A stretch of DNA of 64,000 bases from Pseudomonas bananamidigenes (GTDB taxonomy: Bacteria > Pseudomonadota > Gammaproteobacteria > Pseudomonadales > Pseudomonadaceae): NCBI RefSeq assembly GCF_001679645.1, contig NZ_LRUN01000022.1, positions 124,001 through 188,000 of the forward strand. Reading direction: 5' to 3'. A program made the translations under genes and the position numbers. The notes under the pieces were generated by a model, which worked only from the letters and a program-made list of their open reading frames with translations, was not told the DNA's origin and ran no database searches. The stretch's first letter is position 1, and each line of letters starts with the position of its first letter. Shown piece by piece: positions 26,505 through 35,496 of this stretch.

Positions 26505-27932
26505 ATGCCGTCGTTGCCTCTTCGCTTGTCCGCACTGTTTCTGGCCCTGGGCCTGAGTGCCTGCGATGACGCCCCGCGTTTCACCAAGGCCGAACCCGGC
26601 GAGGCCCGTTCCGGCGGCGCGGCGACCGTGCGCAAGACGGATCAGAATGCATTCTCCCAGCCCTCGGCCAATCTGCCGCCCTCGCGCCGCGTGGACTTCA
26701 GCGTCGGCAACAGTTTCTTTCGCAGCCCCTGGGTGATCGCGCCGTCGACCACCACCGCCCGCGATGGCCTTGGCCCGCTGTTCAACACCAACGCCTGCCA
26801 GGGTTGTCACATCAAGGACGGGCGCGGCCATCCACCGACGCCGGATGCACCCAACGCCGTGTCAATGCTGGTGCGTCTGTCGATTCCCGATGCGCCGCAG
26901 TACGCCAGATTGATCGAGCAGCTCGGGGTGGTGCCGGAGCCCGTTTACGGCGGGCAGTTCCAGGATATGGCGATCCCGGGCGTGGCGCCGGAAGGCAAGG
27001 TGCGGGTCGATTACACGCCAGTGCCCGTGCGTTTCAAGGACGGCACCGAAGTCGAGCTGCGCAAACCGGTCCTGCAGTTCAGCCAGCTCGGCTATGGCCC
27101 GATGCACCCGGACACACGTTTCTCCGCACGGGTCGCGCCACCGATGATCGGTCTGGGCCTGCTCGAAGCCATTCCGGAAGAAGCCATCCTCGCCAACGCC
27201 ACCGCGCAGGCCAAAGAGAACAACGGCATCAACGGCCGACCCAACCGGGTCTGGGACGACGAGCAGCAAAAGACCGTAATGGGCCGATTTGGCTGGAAAG
27301 CCGGGCAACCGAATCTCAATCAGCAAAATGTTCACGCGTTCTCGGGAGACATGGGCCTCACGACCAGTCTGCGACCGTTCGATGACTGCACCGATGCGCA
27401 AACCGCCTGTAAACAGGCGCCCGATGGCAACGGCCCGGACGGCGAACCGGAAGTCAGCGACAACATTCTGCGCCTGGTGCTGTTCTACACCCGCAACCTG
27501 GCCGTTCCCGCCCGCCGGAACGTCAACGATGCGCAGGTACTGGCCGGCAAGAATCTGTTTTTCCAGGCAGGCTGCCAGTCCTGCCACACACCGAAATACA
27601 CCACCGCCGCCAACGCGGCCGAACCTGAACTGGCCAATCAAGTGATTCGTCCGTACAGCGATCTGTTGCTGCATGACATGGGCGAGGGCCTGGCGGACAA
27701 CCGCAGCGAATTCCAGGCCGGTGGCCGTGACTGGCGCACCCCGCCGCTGTGGGGCATCGGCCTGACACAGGCGGTCAGCGGTCACACCCAGTTCCTGCAC
27801 GACGGTCGCGCCCGCAACCTGCTCGAAGCCGTGCTCTGGCATGGCGGCGAAGCCCGTGCGGCGCAGCAACAGGTTTTGTCTTTCAATGCCGGGCAGCGTG
27901 CCGCGCTGCTGGCGTTCTTGAATTCACTTTAA
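26505..27932 (+). CDS. di-haem c-type cytochrome (DUF1111 thiol oxidoreductase-like) lipoprotein
   Basis: A 475-residue lipoprotein (lipobox L-S-A-C, Cys17) of the di-haem oxidoreductase family. Two C-x-x-C-H haem sites are visible: C-Q-G-C-H (~104-108), preceded by L-G-P-L-F-N-T-N-A, and C-Q-S-C-H (~361-365). The C-terminal segment H-D-M-G-E-G-L-A-D-N-R and G-H-T-Q-F-L-H-D-G-R-A-R is typical of the group and supplies further haem ligands. Located in the periplasm, it is presumed to handle electrons for the imelysin-linked iron system. The ATG at 26505 has AGGAAG upstream; a longer frame start is unlikely. The next gene is 26 bp away, so they are co-transcribed. Confidence 0.85.
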   Translation: MPSLPLRLSALFLALGLSACDDAPRFTKAEPGEARSGGAATVRKTDQNAFSQPSANLPPSRRVDFSVGNSFFRSPWVIAPSTTTARDGLGPLFNTNACQGCHIKDGRGHPPTPDAPNAVSMLVRLSIPDAPQYARLIEQLGVVPEPVYGGQFQDMAIPGVAPEGKVRVDYTPVPVRFKDGTEVELRKPVLQFSQLGYGPMHPDTRFSARVAPPMIGLGLLEAIPEEAILANATAQAKENNGINGRPNRVWDDEQQKTVMGRFGWKAGQPNLNQQNVHAFSGDMGLTTSLRPFDDCTDAQTACKQAPDGNGPDGEPEVSDNILRLVLFYTRNLAVPARRNVNDAQVLAGKNLFFQAGCQSCHTPKYTTAANAAEPELANQVIRPYSDLLLHDMGEGLADNRSEFQAGGRDWRTPPLWGIGLTQAVSGHTQFLHDGRARNLLEAVLWHGGEARAAQQQVLSFNAGQRAALLAFLNSL

Positions 27933-27958
27933 ACACTTAAAAGAATCGGGAGCCCGAC

Positions 27959-29023
27959 ATGTTCCGTCCCAAGCTGTTGTTCACCAGCCTTGCCGCACTG
28001 GCCCTCGGCGCCTGCTCGCCGCAGGATCCGCAAGCCGTCACCTCGGCCGCCATCGCCAAATCGGTGATCCTGCCGACTTACACCCGCTGGGTCGAGGCTG
28101 ACCGGCAACTGGCCGTCAGCGCCCTCGCCTACTGCCAGGGCAAGGAAAATCTGGAAACCGCCCGCGCCGACTTCCTGCACGCACAGAAAGCCTGGGCCGA
28201 GCTTCAACCGCTACTGATCGGCCCGCTGTCTGAAGGCAACCGTTCGTGGCAGGTGCAGTTCTGGCCGGACAAGAAAAACCTGGTCGGCCGTCAGGTCGAG
28301 CGACTGGTCAACAGCCAGCCGCAGATCGATGCCGCCGCTCTGGCCAAGTCCAGTGTCGTGGTCCAGGGGTTGTCGGCTTACGAATACATCCTGTTCGACG
28401 CCAAGCCTGACGTGGCCAACGACGAACAGAAAGCCAGATACTGCCCGTTGCTGGTGGCCATCGGCGAGCGCCAGAAACAACTGGCCGAAGAGATTCTGAG
28501 CAACTGGAACAACACCGACGGCATGCTCGCGCAGATGAGCAAGTTCCCCAACCAGCGCTACGCCGACTCCCACGAAGCGATCGCCGATCTGCTGCGGGTA
28601 CAGGTCACCGCCCTCGACACCCTGAAGAAAAAGCTCGGTACCCCGATGGGCCGTCAGAGCAAAGGCGTGCCGCAACCGTTCCAGGCCGATGCATGGCGCA
28701 GCCAGTCGTCGCTGACGGCGATGGAAGCCAGCCTGGCCGCTGCCAAAACCGTCTGGGAAGGTGTCGACAACAAAGGCCTGCGCGGCTTGCTGCCGGCCGA
28801 ACAGAAACCGCTGGCGGACAAGATCGACGCGGCGTACGCGGCCTCGCTCAAGCTGTTCGGCAGCACTCAGCGTTCGCTGACCGAAATGCTCGAAGACGAC
28901 GCCGGTCGCCAGCAGCTCAACGATATCTACGACAGCCTCAACGTCGTCCATCGCCTGCACGAAGGCGAACTGGCCAAGGCGCTGGGCATTCAACTGGGCT
29001 TCAACGCCAACGACGGTGACTGA
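27959..29023 (+). CDS. second imelysin-family lipoprotein
   Basis: A 354-residue lipoprotein with lipobox L-G-A-C (Cys19) and an imelysin domain (~35-345). In the position of the G-x-H-x-x-E motif it reads G-L-S-A-Y-E-Y-I-L-F-D (~residues 138-148), so the metal-binding His is replaced by Ser while the Glu is kept. The N-terminal L-P-T-Y-T-R-W segment and the C-terminal L-x-x-V-H-R-L-H-E-G are shared with imelysins. GGGAG lies 7 nt before the ATG; the stop overlaps the next gene's first possible start (TGATG). With icmP and the di-haem protein it forms an iron-linked cluster; this paralogue has probably diverged in metal or partner binding. Confidence 0.85.
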   Translation: MFRPKLLFTSLAALALGACSPQDPQAVTSAAIAKSVILPTYTRWVEADRQLAVSALAYCQGKENLETARADFLHAQKAWAELQPLLIGPLSEGNRSWQVQFWPDKKNLVGRQVERLVNSQPQIDAAALAKSSVVVQGLSAYEYILFDAKPDVANDEQKARYCPLLVAIGERQKQLAEEILSNWNNTDGMLAQMSKFPNQRYADSHEAIADLLRVQVTALDTLKKKLGTPMGRQSKGVPQPFQADAWRSQSSLTAMEASLAAAKTVWEGVDNKGLRGLLPAEQKPLADKIDAAYAASLKLFGSTQRSLTEMLEDDAGRQQLNDIYDSLNVVHRLHEGELAKALGIQLGFNANDGD

Positions 29024-29037
29024 TGAGGGCAAGTGCC

Positions 29038-30138
29038 ATGCTGCGACGCCAGGCTCTGACTTTAGGTAGTTTGCTGCTGGGAGCAGTGACATTGGGCGGC
29101 TGGACGCTGTTCAAGCGCAAGGATCAGAGCCCGCTGCTGCTGTCGGCGCGGGACGACACCGACGGCAGGCACTACGCCGTCGGTTATCGGCTGGACGGCA
29201 CCCGGGTGTTCGCCACCGAAGTCGGCCAGCGCTGCCACGACATCATCAATCACCCGACGCTGCCGATCGCGCTGTTCGTCGCCCGGCGTCCGGGCACCGA
29301 GAGCTACCTGATCGACCTGCGCGACGGTGCCTTGCTGCAGACCGTGACCTCGCAGCCGAACCGGCATTTCTACGGCCACGCGGTGATCCACCACAGCGGC
29401 GATTACCTGTACGCCACCGAGAACGACACCAGCGATCCGGGCCGCGGCCTGCTCGGGGTGTACAGGTTCGAGGGTGAACGGCTGGTGCACAGCGGCGAGA
29501 TTTCCACCCACGGCCTCGGCCCGCATCAGGTGTCGTGGATGCCCGATGGCGAAACCCTGGTGGTGGCCAACGGCGGAATCCGCACCGAGGCCGAAAGCCG
29601 GGTCGACATGAACCTCGACGCCATGGAACCGAGCCTGGTGCTGATGCAACGCGACGGCACCCTGCTGAGCAAGGAAACCCTCGCCCAGCAGATGAACAGC
29701 GTGCGTCACCTGGGCATTGCCAGCGACGGCACCATCGTCGCCGGCCAGCAGTTCATGGGGCCTTCCCAGGAGCGCTCCGAATTGCTGGCGATCAAGCGTC
29801 CGGGCCAGCCGTTCGTGGCGTTTCCGGTGCCGGATCATCAGTTGCAGTCGATGGGGCACTACACCGCCAGCGTCGCCGTGCACAGCGAACTGCGTCTGGT
29901 GGCGCTGACCGCACCGCGTGGCAACCGCTTCTTCATCTGGGATCTGGACAGCGGCGAAGTGCGCCTCGATGCACCACTGCCCGACTGCGCCGGCGTCGGT
30001 GCAGTGAAAGACGGCTTTGTCGTGACTTCGGGGCAAGGACGTTGCCGCTACTACGATTGCCGCCAGGATGAACTGCTGGCCAGGCCGCTGGATCTGCCCG
30101 CAGGGCTCTGGGACAACCATCTGCACCTGATGGCCTGA
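29038..30138 (+). CDS. DUF1513 beta-propeller-like exported protein
   Basis: A 366-residue protein with a twin-arginine-like N-terminus (M-L-R-R-Q-A-L-T-L-G-S) and hydrophobic core, so probably exported or membrane-anchored. The rest is rich in beta-propeller-like strands with repeated segments such as G-H-A-V-I-H-H-S-G-D-Y-L-Y-A-T-E-N-D and G-P-H-Q-V-S-W-M-P-D-G-E-T-L-V-V-A-N-G-G, the DUF1513 pattern (YVTN/lactonase-like fold). No enzyme function is known. The ATG at 29038 has GAGGG 8-9 nt upstream; the ATG at 29023 overlaps the imelysin stop and is the alternative. It is the last gene of the imelysin cluster, and its coexistence with imelysins suggests a shared iron-related role. Confidence 0.8.
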   Translation: MLRRQALTLGSLLLGAVTLGGWTLFKRKDQSPLLLSARDDTDGRHYAVGYRLDGTRVFATEVGQRCHDIINHPTLPIALFVARRPGTESYLIDLRDGALLQTVTSQPNRHFYGHAVIHHSGDYLYATENDTSDPGRGLLGVYRFEGERLVHSGEISTHGLGPHQVSWMPDGETLVVANGGIRTEAESRVDMNLDAMEPSLVLMQRDGTLLSKETLAQQMNSVRHLGIASDGTIVAGQQFMGPSQERSELLAIKRPGQPFVAFPVPDHQLQSMGHYTASVAVHSELRLVALTAPRGNRFFIWDLDSGEVRLDAPLPDCAGVGAVKDGFVVTSGQGRCRYYDCRQDELLARPLDLPAGLWDNHLHLMA

Positions 30139-30144
30139 AGATCG

Positions 30145-30166
30145 CCGCCGACCGTCCGGTCGGCGG
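30145..30166 (+). terminator. hairpin after the imelysin cluster
   Basis: CCGCCGACC-GT-CCGGTCGGCGG-like 9-bp GC stem directly after the DUF1513 stop, without a strong T-run. It is a probable transcript end before the RND operon. Confidence 0.55.
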
Positions 30167-30283
30167 TGCTCCCCTCCTCTGCCTTATCCCCCATACCCTG
30201 TAAAAACTGGCAGTTGGAATCCCTGCCGGAGTCGGGGTAATGTGCCCGCCTGTCTCGCCTGATTTTCTCCAAGGAACCGGAAT

Positions 30284-31432
30284 ATGCTGCGTCGCCGCAT
30301 GCTGATCATGTTGGGTGTTGTACTGCTGATCGTTCTGCTTCTCGCCGGTTACAAGGCCTTCTCGATCTACACCATGATCCAGGGCTTTGCCAAACCGAAG
30401 CCGCCGATCAGCGTCGCCGTGGCCACTGCCACAGAGCGCCCGTGGCAGATGCGTCTGCCCACCGTTGGCACGTTGAAGGCCCTGCAAGGCGTCGAGCTGA
30501 GCCTGGAAGTCGCCGGCACCGTCACCGAGCTGAAATTCGAATCGGGGCAGAAGGTCAAGGCCGGGCAACCGTTGCTGCAACTCGACAGCGCTGTCGAGTC
30601 CGCCCTGCTGGAAACCGCCAGGGCCGACCTCGGTCTGGCGCAACTGGATTTCGGTCGCGGCAGTCAACTGGTGGGCAGCAGCGCCATTTCCAAAGGCGAA
30701 TACGACCGGCTCTCGGCGGTCCTGCAAAAGAACCGCGCCACGGTCAATCAACTCAATGCCTCGCTGGCGAAAAAACGCATCGTCGCCCCCTTCAGCGGCA
30801 CCATCGGCATCCGTCAGGTGGACGTCGGCGACTACCTCGCCAGCGGTACGAAAATCGCCACCCTGCAGGATCTGAGCAGCCTCTACGCCGACTTTTACGT
30901 GCCTGAACAATCCGTGCCGAAACTGGCCATCGGTCAGCCAGTCCAGATCTCGGTCGCGGCTTACCCCGGGCAGAACTTCCCCGGCGCCATCAGCGCCATC
31001 AACCCGATCGTCGAAAGCACCACCCGCAACATTCTGGTTCGCGCGACGCTGGCCAACCCTGACGGCAAGTTGCTGCCGGGCATGTTCGCCAGCCTTGAAG
31101 TGCTGCTGCCGGATCCGCAGAAGCACGTCGTGGTACCGGAGAGCGCTGTCACCTACACCCTCTACGGCAACTCGCTGTACGTGGTCGGACAGAAGAAGGC
31201 CGAGGACGGCAGCGTCGAGAAGGACGACCAGGGCCAGCCGGTGCTGATCGCCGAGCGCCGCTTCATCGAGACCGGTGAACGCCGTGATGGCCTGGTGATG
31301 ATCAACAAGGGCGTGCAGAGCGGCGAACAAGTGGTGACGGCCGGCCAGATCAAACTGGACAACGGTGCCCACATCGCCATCAGCGACGACAAGACCCTCG
31401 GCGGACAGAACAGTCTGCGCCGCGTCGACTGA
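30284..31432 (+). CDS. mexV: RND efflux membrane-fusion protein (MexV-like)
   Basis: A 382-residue periplasmic adaptor of a tripartite RND pump. It has an N-terminal anchor helix (~6-30), then the lipoyl/barrel-sandwich domain (L-S-L-E-V-A-G-T-V-T-E-L-K-F-E-S-G-Q-K-V-K-A-G-Q-P-L, ~70-100), a coiled-coil hairpin (~100-150), the returning lipoyl half (R-I-V-A-P-F-S-G-T-I-G-I-R-Q-V-D-V-G-D-Y, ~165-190) and beta-barrel and membrane-proximal domains. AAGGA lies 6-7 nt before the ATG. It is 13 bp upstream of the RND permease. Context (after the imelysin operon, before inaA/colRS) and sequence both fit the P. aeruginosa mexVW locus. No regulator or outer-membrane gene is adjacent. Confidence 0.85.
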   Translation: MLRRRMLIMLGVVLLIVLLLAGYKAFSIYTMIQGFAKPKPPISVAVATATERPWQMRLPTVGTLKALQGVELSLEVAGTVTELKFESGQKVKAGQPLLQLDSAVESALLETARADLGLAQLDFGRGSQLVGSSAISKGEYDRLSAVLQKNRATVNQLNASLAKKRIVAPFSGTIGIRQVDVGDYLASGTKIATLQDLSSLYADFYVPEQSVPKLAIGQPVQISVAAYPGQNFPGAISAINPIVESTTRNILVRATLANPDGKLLPGMFASLEVLLPDPQKHVVVPESAVTYTLYGNSLYVVGQKKAEDGSVEKDDQGQPVLIAERRFIETGERRDGLVMINKGVQSGEQVVTAGQIKLDNGAHIAISDDKTLGGQNSLRRVD

Positions 31433-31445
31433 TCAAGGAACCCCC

Positions 31446-34400
31446 ATGGCCTTTACCGATCCGTTCATTCGCCGCCCGGTGCTCGCCACCGTGGTCAGCC
31501 TGTTGATTGTGCTGCTGGGCTTCCAGGCCTGGAGCAAGCTGCCGCTGCGCCAGTACCCGCAAATGGAAAACGCCCTGATCACGGTGACCACCGCTTATCC
31601 CGGGGCCAACGCCGAAACCATTCAGGGCTATATCACCCAGCCGATGCAACAGAGTCTGGCGAGCGCCGAGGGCATCGACTACATGACCTCGGTCAGCCGC
31701 CAGAACTTCTCGGTGATCTCGATCTACGCGCGCATCGGCTCCAACAGCGATCGCCTGTTCACCGAACTGCTGGCCAAGGCCAACGAGGTCAAGAACAAGC
31801 TGCCGCAGGATGCCGAAGACCCGGTGCTGAGCAAGGAGTCCGCCGATGCTTCGGCGCTGATGTACATCAGCTTCTTCAGCAAGGAGTTGAGCAACCCGCA
31901 GATCACCGACTACCTGTCACGGGTGATCCAGCCGAAACTGGCGACTTTGCCGGGCATGGCCGAGGCGGAAATCCTCGGCAACCAGGTGTTCGCCATGCGT
32001 CTGTGGATCGACCCGGTGAAGCTCGCGGGATTCGGCCTCAGCGCCGGCGACGTGACCAACGCCGTGCGCCAGTACAACTTCCTCTCGGCCGCCGGTGAGG
32101 TGAAAGGCGAATACGTGGTCACCAGCATCAACGCCAACACCGAGCTGAAGTCCGCCGAGGCCTTCGGCAAGATTCCGCTCAAGGTCAACGGTGACAGTCG
32201 CGTGTTGCTGAGCGATGTGGCGCGGGTGGAAATGGGGGCGGAGAACTACAACTCCATCAGTTCCTTCGGCGGTACGCCGTCGGTGTACATCGGCATCAAG
32301 GCCACCCCCGGGGCCAACCCGCTGGACGTGATCAAGGAAGTGCGCAAGATCATGCCGGAGCTGGAAGCCCAGTTGCCGCCCAACCTCAAGAGCGAGATCG
32401 CCTACGACGCCACGCTGTTCATCCAGGCGTCCATCGACGAGGTGGTGAAAACCCTGTTCGAGGCGGTGCTGATCGTGATCGTGGTGGTGTTCCTGTTCCT
32501 CGGCGCCCTGCGTTCGGTGGTGATCCCGGTGGTGACCATCCCGTTGTCGATGATCGGCGTGATGTTCTTCATGCAGATGATGGGTTACTCGATCAACCTG
32601 CTGACCTTGCTGGCAATGGTGCTGGCAATCGGGCTGGTGGTGGACGACGCCATCGTCGTGGTGGAAAACATCCACCGGCATATCGAGGAAGGCAAGACGC
32701 CGCTGGAGGCCGCTCTGGAGGGGGCACGGGAAATCGCGATGCCGGTGGTATCGATGACCATCACCCTGGCGGCGGTGTATGCACCGATCGGTTTCCTCAC
32801 CGGGCTGACCGGTGCGCTGTTCAAGGAGTTCGCGTTGACTCTGGCCGGCGCCGTGGTGATTTCCGGCATCGTCGCCCTGACCTTGTCGCCGATGATGTGC
32901 GCACTGCTGTTGCGCCACGAGGAAAACCCCACGGGCCTTGCCCATCGACTCGACCGGATCTTCGACAGCCTCAAGCGCCGTTATCAGCGCATGCTGCACG
33001 GCACCCTCGATACGCGCCCGGTGGTGCTGGTGTTCGCGGTGATCGTGCTGTGCCTGATTCCGGTGCTGCTCAAGTTCACCAAATCGGAACTGGCGCCGGA
33101 TGAAGACCAGGGCATCATTTTCATGATGGCCAACGCCCCGCAACCGACCAACCTCGATTACCTGAACACCTACACCGAAGAGTTCGTGAAGATCTTCAAG
33201 GAATTCCCGGAGTACTACTCGTCGTTCCAGATCAATGGCTACAACGGTGTGCAAAGCGGCATCGGCGGCTTCCTGCTCAAGCCATGGAACGAACGCCACC
33301 GTACCCAGATGCAGATCCTTCCTGAAGTCCAGGGCAAGCTCGGGAGCATTCCAGGCCTGCAGATCTTCGGTTTCAACCTGCCGTCCCTGCCCGGCACCGG
33401 TGAAGGTCTGCCGTTCGAGTTCGTGATCAACACCGCCAATGACTACGAGCCGTTGCTGCAGGTGGCCGACCGGATCAAGAAACGTGCGATGGAATCGGGC
33501 AAGTTCGCGTTCGTCGACCTGGATCTGGCCTTCGACAAACCGGAAGTCGTGGTCGATATCGACCGTGCCAAGGCGGCACAGATGGGCGTGTCGATGCAGG
33601 ATCTGGGCGGCACGCTCGCCACCTTGCTGGGCGAGGCGGAAATCAACCGTTTCACCATCGAAGGTCGCAGCTACAAGGTCATCGCCCAGGTCGAGCGGGC
33701 CTATCGCGACAATCCGGACTGGCTGAACAATTACTACGTGAAAAACACACAGGGCGAGTTGCTGCCCCTGTCGACCCTGATCACCGTGACCGACCGGGCA
33801 CGACCGCGACAGCTCAACCAGTTCCAGCAGCTCAATGCGGCGAAGCTGTCCGGGTTTCCGCTGGTCAGCATGGGCGAAGCCATCGACAGTGTGATGCAGA
33901 TCGCCCGGGAAGAGGCCCCTGCCGGTTTTGCCTTCGACTATGGCGGCGCCTCACGGCAGTTCGTGCAGGAAGGCAGCGCGTTGTGGGTCACTTTCGCCCT
34001 GGCGCTGGCGATCATTTTCCTGGTGCTGGCCGCCCAGTTCGAGAGCTTCCGCGATCCGCTGGTAATCCTGGTGACCGTACCGCTGTCGATCTGCGGCGCG
34101 TTGATTCCATTGTTCCTCGGCTGGTCGAGCATGAACATCTACACCCAGGTCGGCCTGGTGACGCTGATCGGCCTGATCAGCAAACACGGGATCCTGATCG
34201 TCGAGTTTGCCAATCAGCTGCGCAAGGAAAAGGGGTTGACGGCTCGGGAGGCCGTAGAGGAAGCGGCAGCCATTCGCTTGCGGCCGGTGCTGATGACCAC
34301 TGCCGCGATGGTGTTCGGCATGGTGCCACTGATCGTGGCCACGGGTGCAGGCGCGGTCAGCCGTTTTGATATCGGTACGGTGATTGCCACCGGGATGTCG

Positions 34401-34481
34401 ATCGGGACACTGTTTACCCTGTTTGTCCTGCCCTGTGTCTATACCCTGCTGGCGAGCCCCGACCCCAAGCCTTCCAGCTGA
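31446..34481 (+). CDS. mexW: RND efflux transporter permease (MexW-like, HAE1 family)
   Basis: A 1011-residue inner-membrane proton-driven RND transporter with 12 TM helices and two large periplasmic loops. Markers include the N-terminal A-F-T-D-P-F-I-R-R-P-V-L, P-G-A-N-A-E-T-I-Q-G-Y-I, the TM4 proton-relay G-L-V-V-D-D-A-I-V-V-V-E-N (~residues 396-408), and the TM10 region with I-S-K-H-G-I-L-I-V-E-F-A-N. It starts at the ATG at 31446 with AAGGA 6 nt upstream; the frame extends upstream into mexV but that is not translated. There is no outer-membrane factor gene, so it must share an OprM-like channel encoded elsewhere. Substrates cannot be deduced; MexVW-type pumps export several drugs. Confidence 0.9.
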   Translation: MAFTDPFIRRPVLATVVSLLIVLLGFQAWSKLPLRQYPQMENALITVTTAYPGANAETIQGYITQPMQQSLASAEGIDYMTSVSRQNFSVISIYARIGSNSDRLFTELLAKANEVKNKLPQDAEDPVLSKESADASALMYISFFSKELSNPQITDYLSRVIQPKLATLPGMAEAEILGNQVFAMRLWIDPVKLAGFGLSAGDVTNAVRQYNFLSAAGEVKGEYVVTSINANTELKSAEAFGKIPLKVNGDSRVLLSDVARVEMGAENYNSISSFGGTPSVYIGIKATPGANPLDVIKEVRKIMPELEAQLPPNLKSEIAYDATLFIQASIDEVVKTLFEAVLIVIVVVFLFLGALRSVVIPVVTIPLSMIGVMFFMQMMGYSINLLTLLAMVLAIGLVVDDAIVVVENIHRHIEEGKTPLEAALEGAREIAMPVVSMTITLAAVYAPIGFLTGLTGALFKEFALTLAGAVVISGIVALTLSPMMCALLLRHEENPTGLAHRLDRIFDSLKRRYQRMLHGTLDTRPVVLVFAVIVLCLIPVLLKFTKSELAPDEDQGIIFMMANAPQPTNLDYLNTYTEEFVKIFKEFPEYYSSFQINGYNGVQSGIGGFLLKPWNERHRTQMQILPEVQGKLGSIPGLQIFGFNLPSLPGTGEGLPFEFVINTANDYEPLLQVADRIKKRAMESGKFAFVDLDLAFDKPEVVVDIDRAKAAQMGVSMQDLGGTLATLLGEAEINRFTIEGRSYKVIAQVERAYRDNPDWLNNYYVKNTQGELLPLSTLITVTDRARPRQLNQFQQLNAAKLSGFPLVSMGEAIDSVMQIAREEAPAGFAFDYGGASRQFVQEGSALWVTFALALAIIFLVLAAQFESFRDPLVILVTVPLSICGALIPLFLGWSSMNIYTQVGLVTLIGLISKHGILIVEFANQLRKEKGLTAREAVEEAAAIRLRPVLMTTAAMVFGMVPLIVATGAGAVSRFDIGTVIATGMSIGTLFTLFVLPCVYTLLASPDPKPSS

Positions 34482-34488
34482 TGCCGCA

Positions 34489-34519
34489 ATAAAAAAGGCC
34501 TCGCATGTGCAAGGCCTTT
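34489..34519. terminator. terminator between mexW and the inaA operon
   Basis: AAAAAAGGCCT - 8 nt - AGGCCTTTG stem-loop. On the minus strand the stem is followed by TTTTTTATT, so it is a rho-independent terminator for the methyltransferase-inaA operon; on the plus strand it may also serve mexW. Confidence 0.75.
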
Positions 34520-34548
34520 GGCTCTTGTAGAAAGAGGCTTCAATCGAT

Positions 34549-34776
34549 TCAACTCTGCGGCCTCATCCGTTGAGAAAGCCCGAACATGAACAGCAGCAGA
34601 TCATGGTCCGGTTGAGTTGCCACGGTGGCCTTGGCCACCCGTGGCATGGGGCAATGGGCATCGTTGCCCGATTTGCCGATCACCTGCATTTGTGGCTGTT
34701 CCCAGGCCGCCACCGCCAATGATGCAACTGCCAAGGCTCCTACCAGAAACAAACCTCGTGCAATTTCTAGTTTCAT
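34549..34776 (-). CDS. small exported hypothetical protein
   Basis: A 75-residue protein with a signal-peptide-like N-terminus (M-K-L-E-I-A-R-G-L-F-L-V-G-A-L-A-V-A-S-L-A-V-A-A, cleavage near residue 24). The mature part of ~50 residues has a single cysteine and no recognisable motif. It begins only 2 nt after the inaA stop (TAG CG ATG), so it is translationally linked to inaA and probably made as the last gene of that operon. Function unknown. Confidence 0.65.
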   Translation of the reverse strand: MKLEIARGLFLVGALAVASLAVAAWEQPQMQVIGKSGNDAHCPMPRVAKATVATQPDHDLLLFMFGLSQRMRPQS

Positions 34777-34778
34777 CG

Positions 34779-35492
34779 CTATAAACCCTTGATAGCGCTG
34801 CCAAACGCCGTCTCGTAAAAATAGACGAGTTTTTTCCAGTCCGCCGGGCTGAACGACGAGTGGCGACGCAACTGTTTCATGTCGTGGGACGCCGCACGAT
34901 AAGCGGTCAGGCGCTGGCGGCATTTTTCCAGATCGATCAGTGCCACTTGAACGTTGGCCGACTCACCCTCGCCGGTGACACTGACAAAAACGTGCTTGAT
35001 ATAAATGCAGCTGTGCTGCCAGCGGCCCTTGTGCATGCGGGCCAGATTCTCGGCGAGGTCCTTGAGCACGCGTTCATAAACGGCTTCACCGTGTCGCTCG
35101 CGGCCGCCTCCCGCTTCCCACTGTTCAAGTTCCTGGAAACCGTCCAGCGATTTGGTGACCAGCAACGCTCGCCACTTGTGCTCTGGATCGGGCTGCGCAC
35201 CACAGAAAACGATTTCCGGTACCCGTACGCCCAACCGTGTCACGCCGGTCAGCGCATCGAGTTCACGCAATACGGTCGGCCGTCCGAACGGATGCAGCCA
35301 ACTGCGATAGATATGTCCTGTCTGGCGTTTGGCATACAGCAGTTGCCCATCGCGCCCCACCACTCGCTGCACTCCACTTTCGCCACCACGACGCACGTTG
35401 GGTTCTTCCACCCATTCACCGCGCTGGTTCCAGTAATAGTCGAAGCGATCCTGGGGAGCGACTTCCGTTTCTGCTGCAAATTGCACTGCCAT
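34779..35492 (-). CDS. inaA: InaA-type lipopolysaccharide kinase-like protein
   Basis: A 237-residue kinase-like protein of the InaA / Kdo-WaaP (LPS heptose kinase-like) family. The N-terminal Q-D-R-F-D-Y-Y-W-N-Q-R-G-E-W-V-E-E-P-N is characteristic of InaA. Kinase-like elements include a glycine-poor first loop, K(113?)-type A-L-L-V-T-K-S-L, the R-M-H-K-G-R-W-Q-H-S-C-I-Y-I-K-H catalytic-loop-like segment and a V-A-L-I-D-L-E metal-binding-like Asp. Start at 35492 has AAGAGGTAAGAGG directly upstream. It follows the methyltransferase by 4 nt and is near colRS, so it may be part of an LPS/envelope stress operon. Whether it is an active kinase is unproven. Confidence 0.75.
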   Translation of the reverse strand: MAVQFAAETEVAPQDRFDYYWNQRGEWVEEPNVRRGGESGVQRVVGRDGQLLYAKRQTGHIYRSWLHPFGRPTVLRELDALTGVTRLGVRVPEIVFCGAQPDPEHKWRALLVTKSLDGFQELEQWEAGGGRERHGEAVYERVLKDLAENLARMHKGRWQHSCIYIKHVFVSVTGEGESANVQVALIDLEKCRQRLTAYRAASHDMKQLRRHSSFSPADWKKLVYFYETAFGSAIKGL

Positions 35493-35496
35493 CCTC

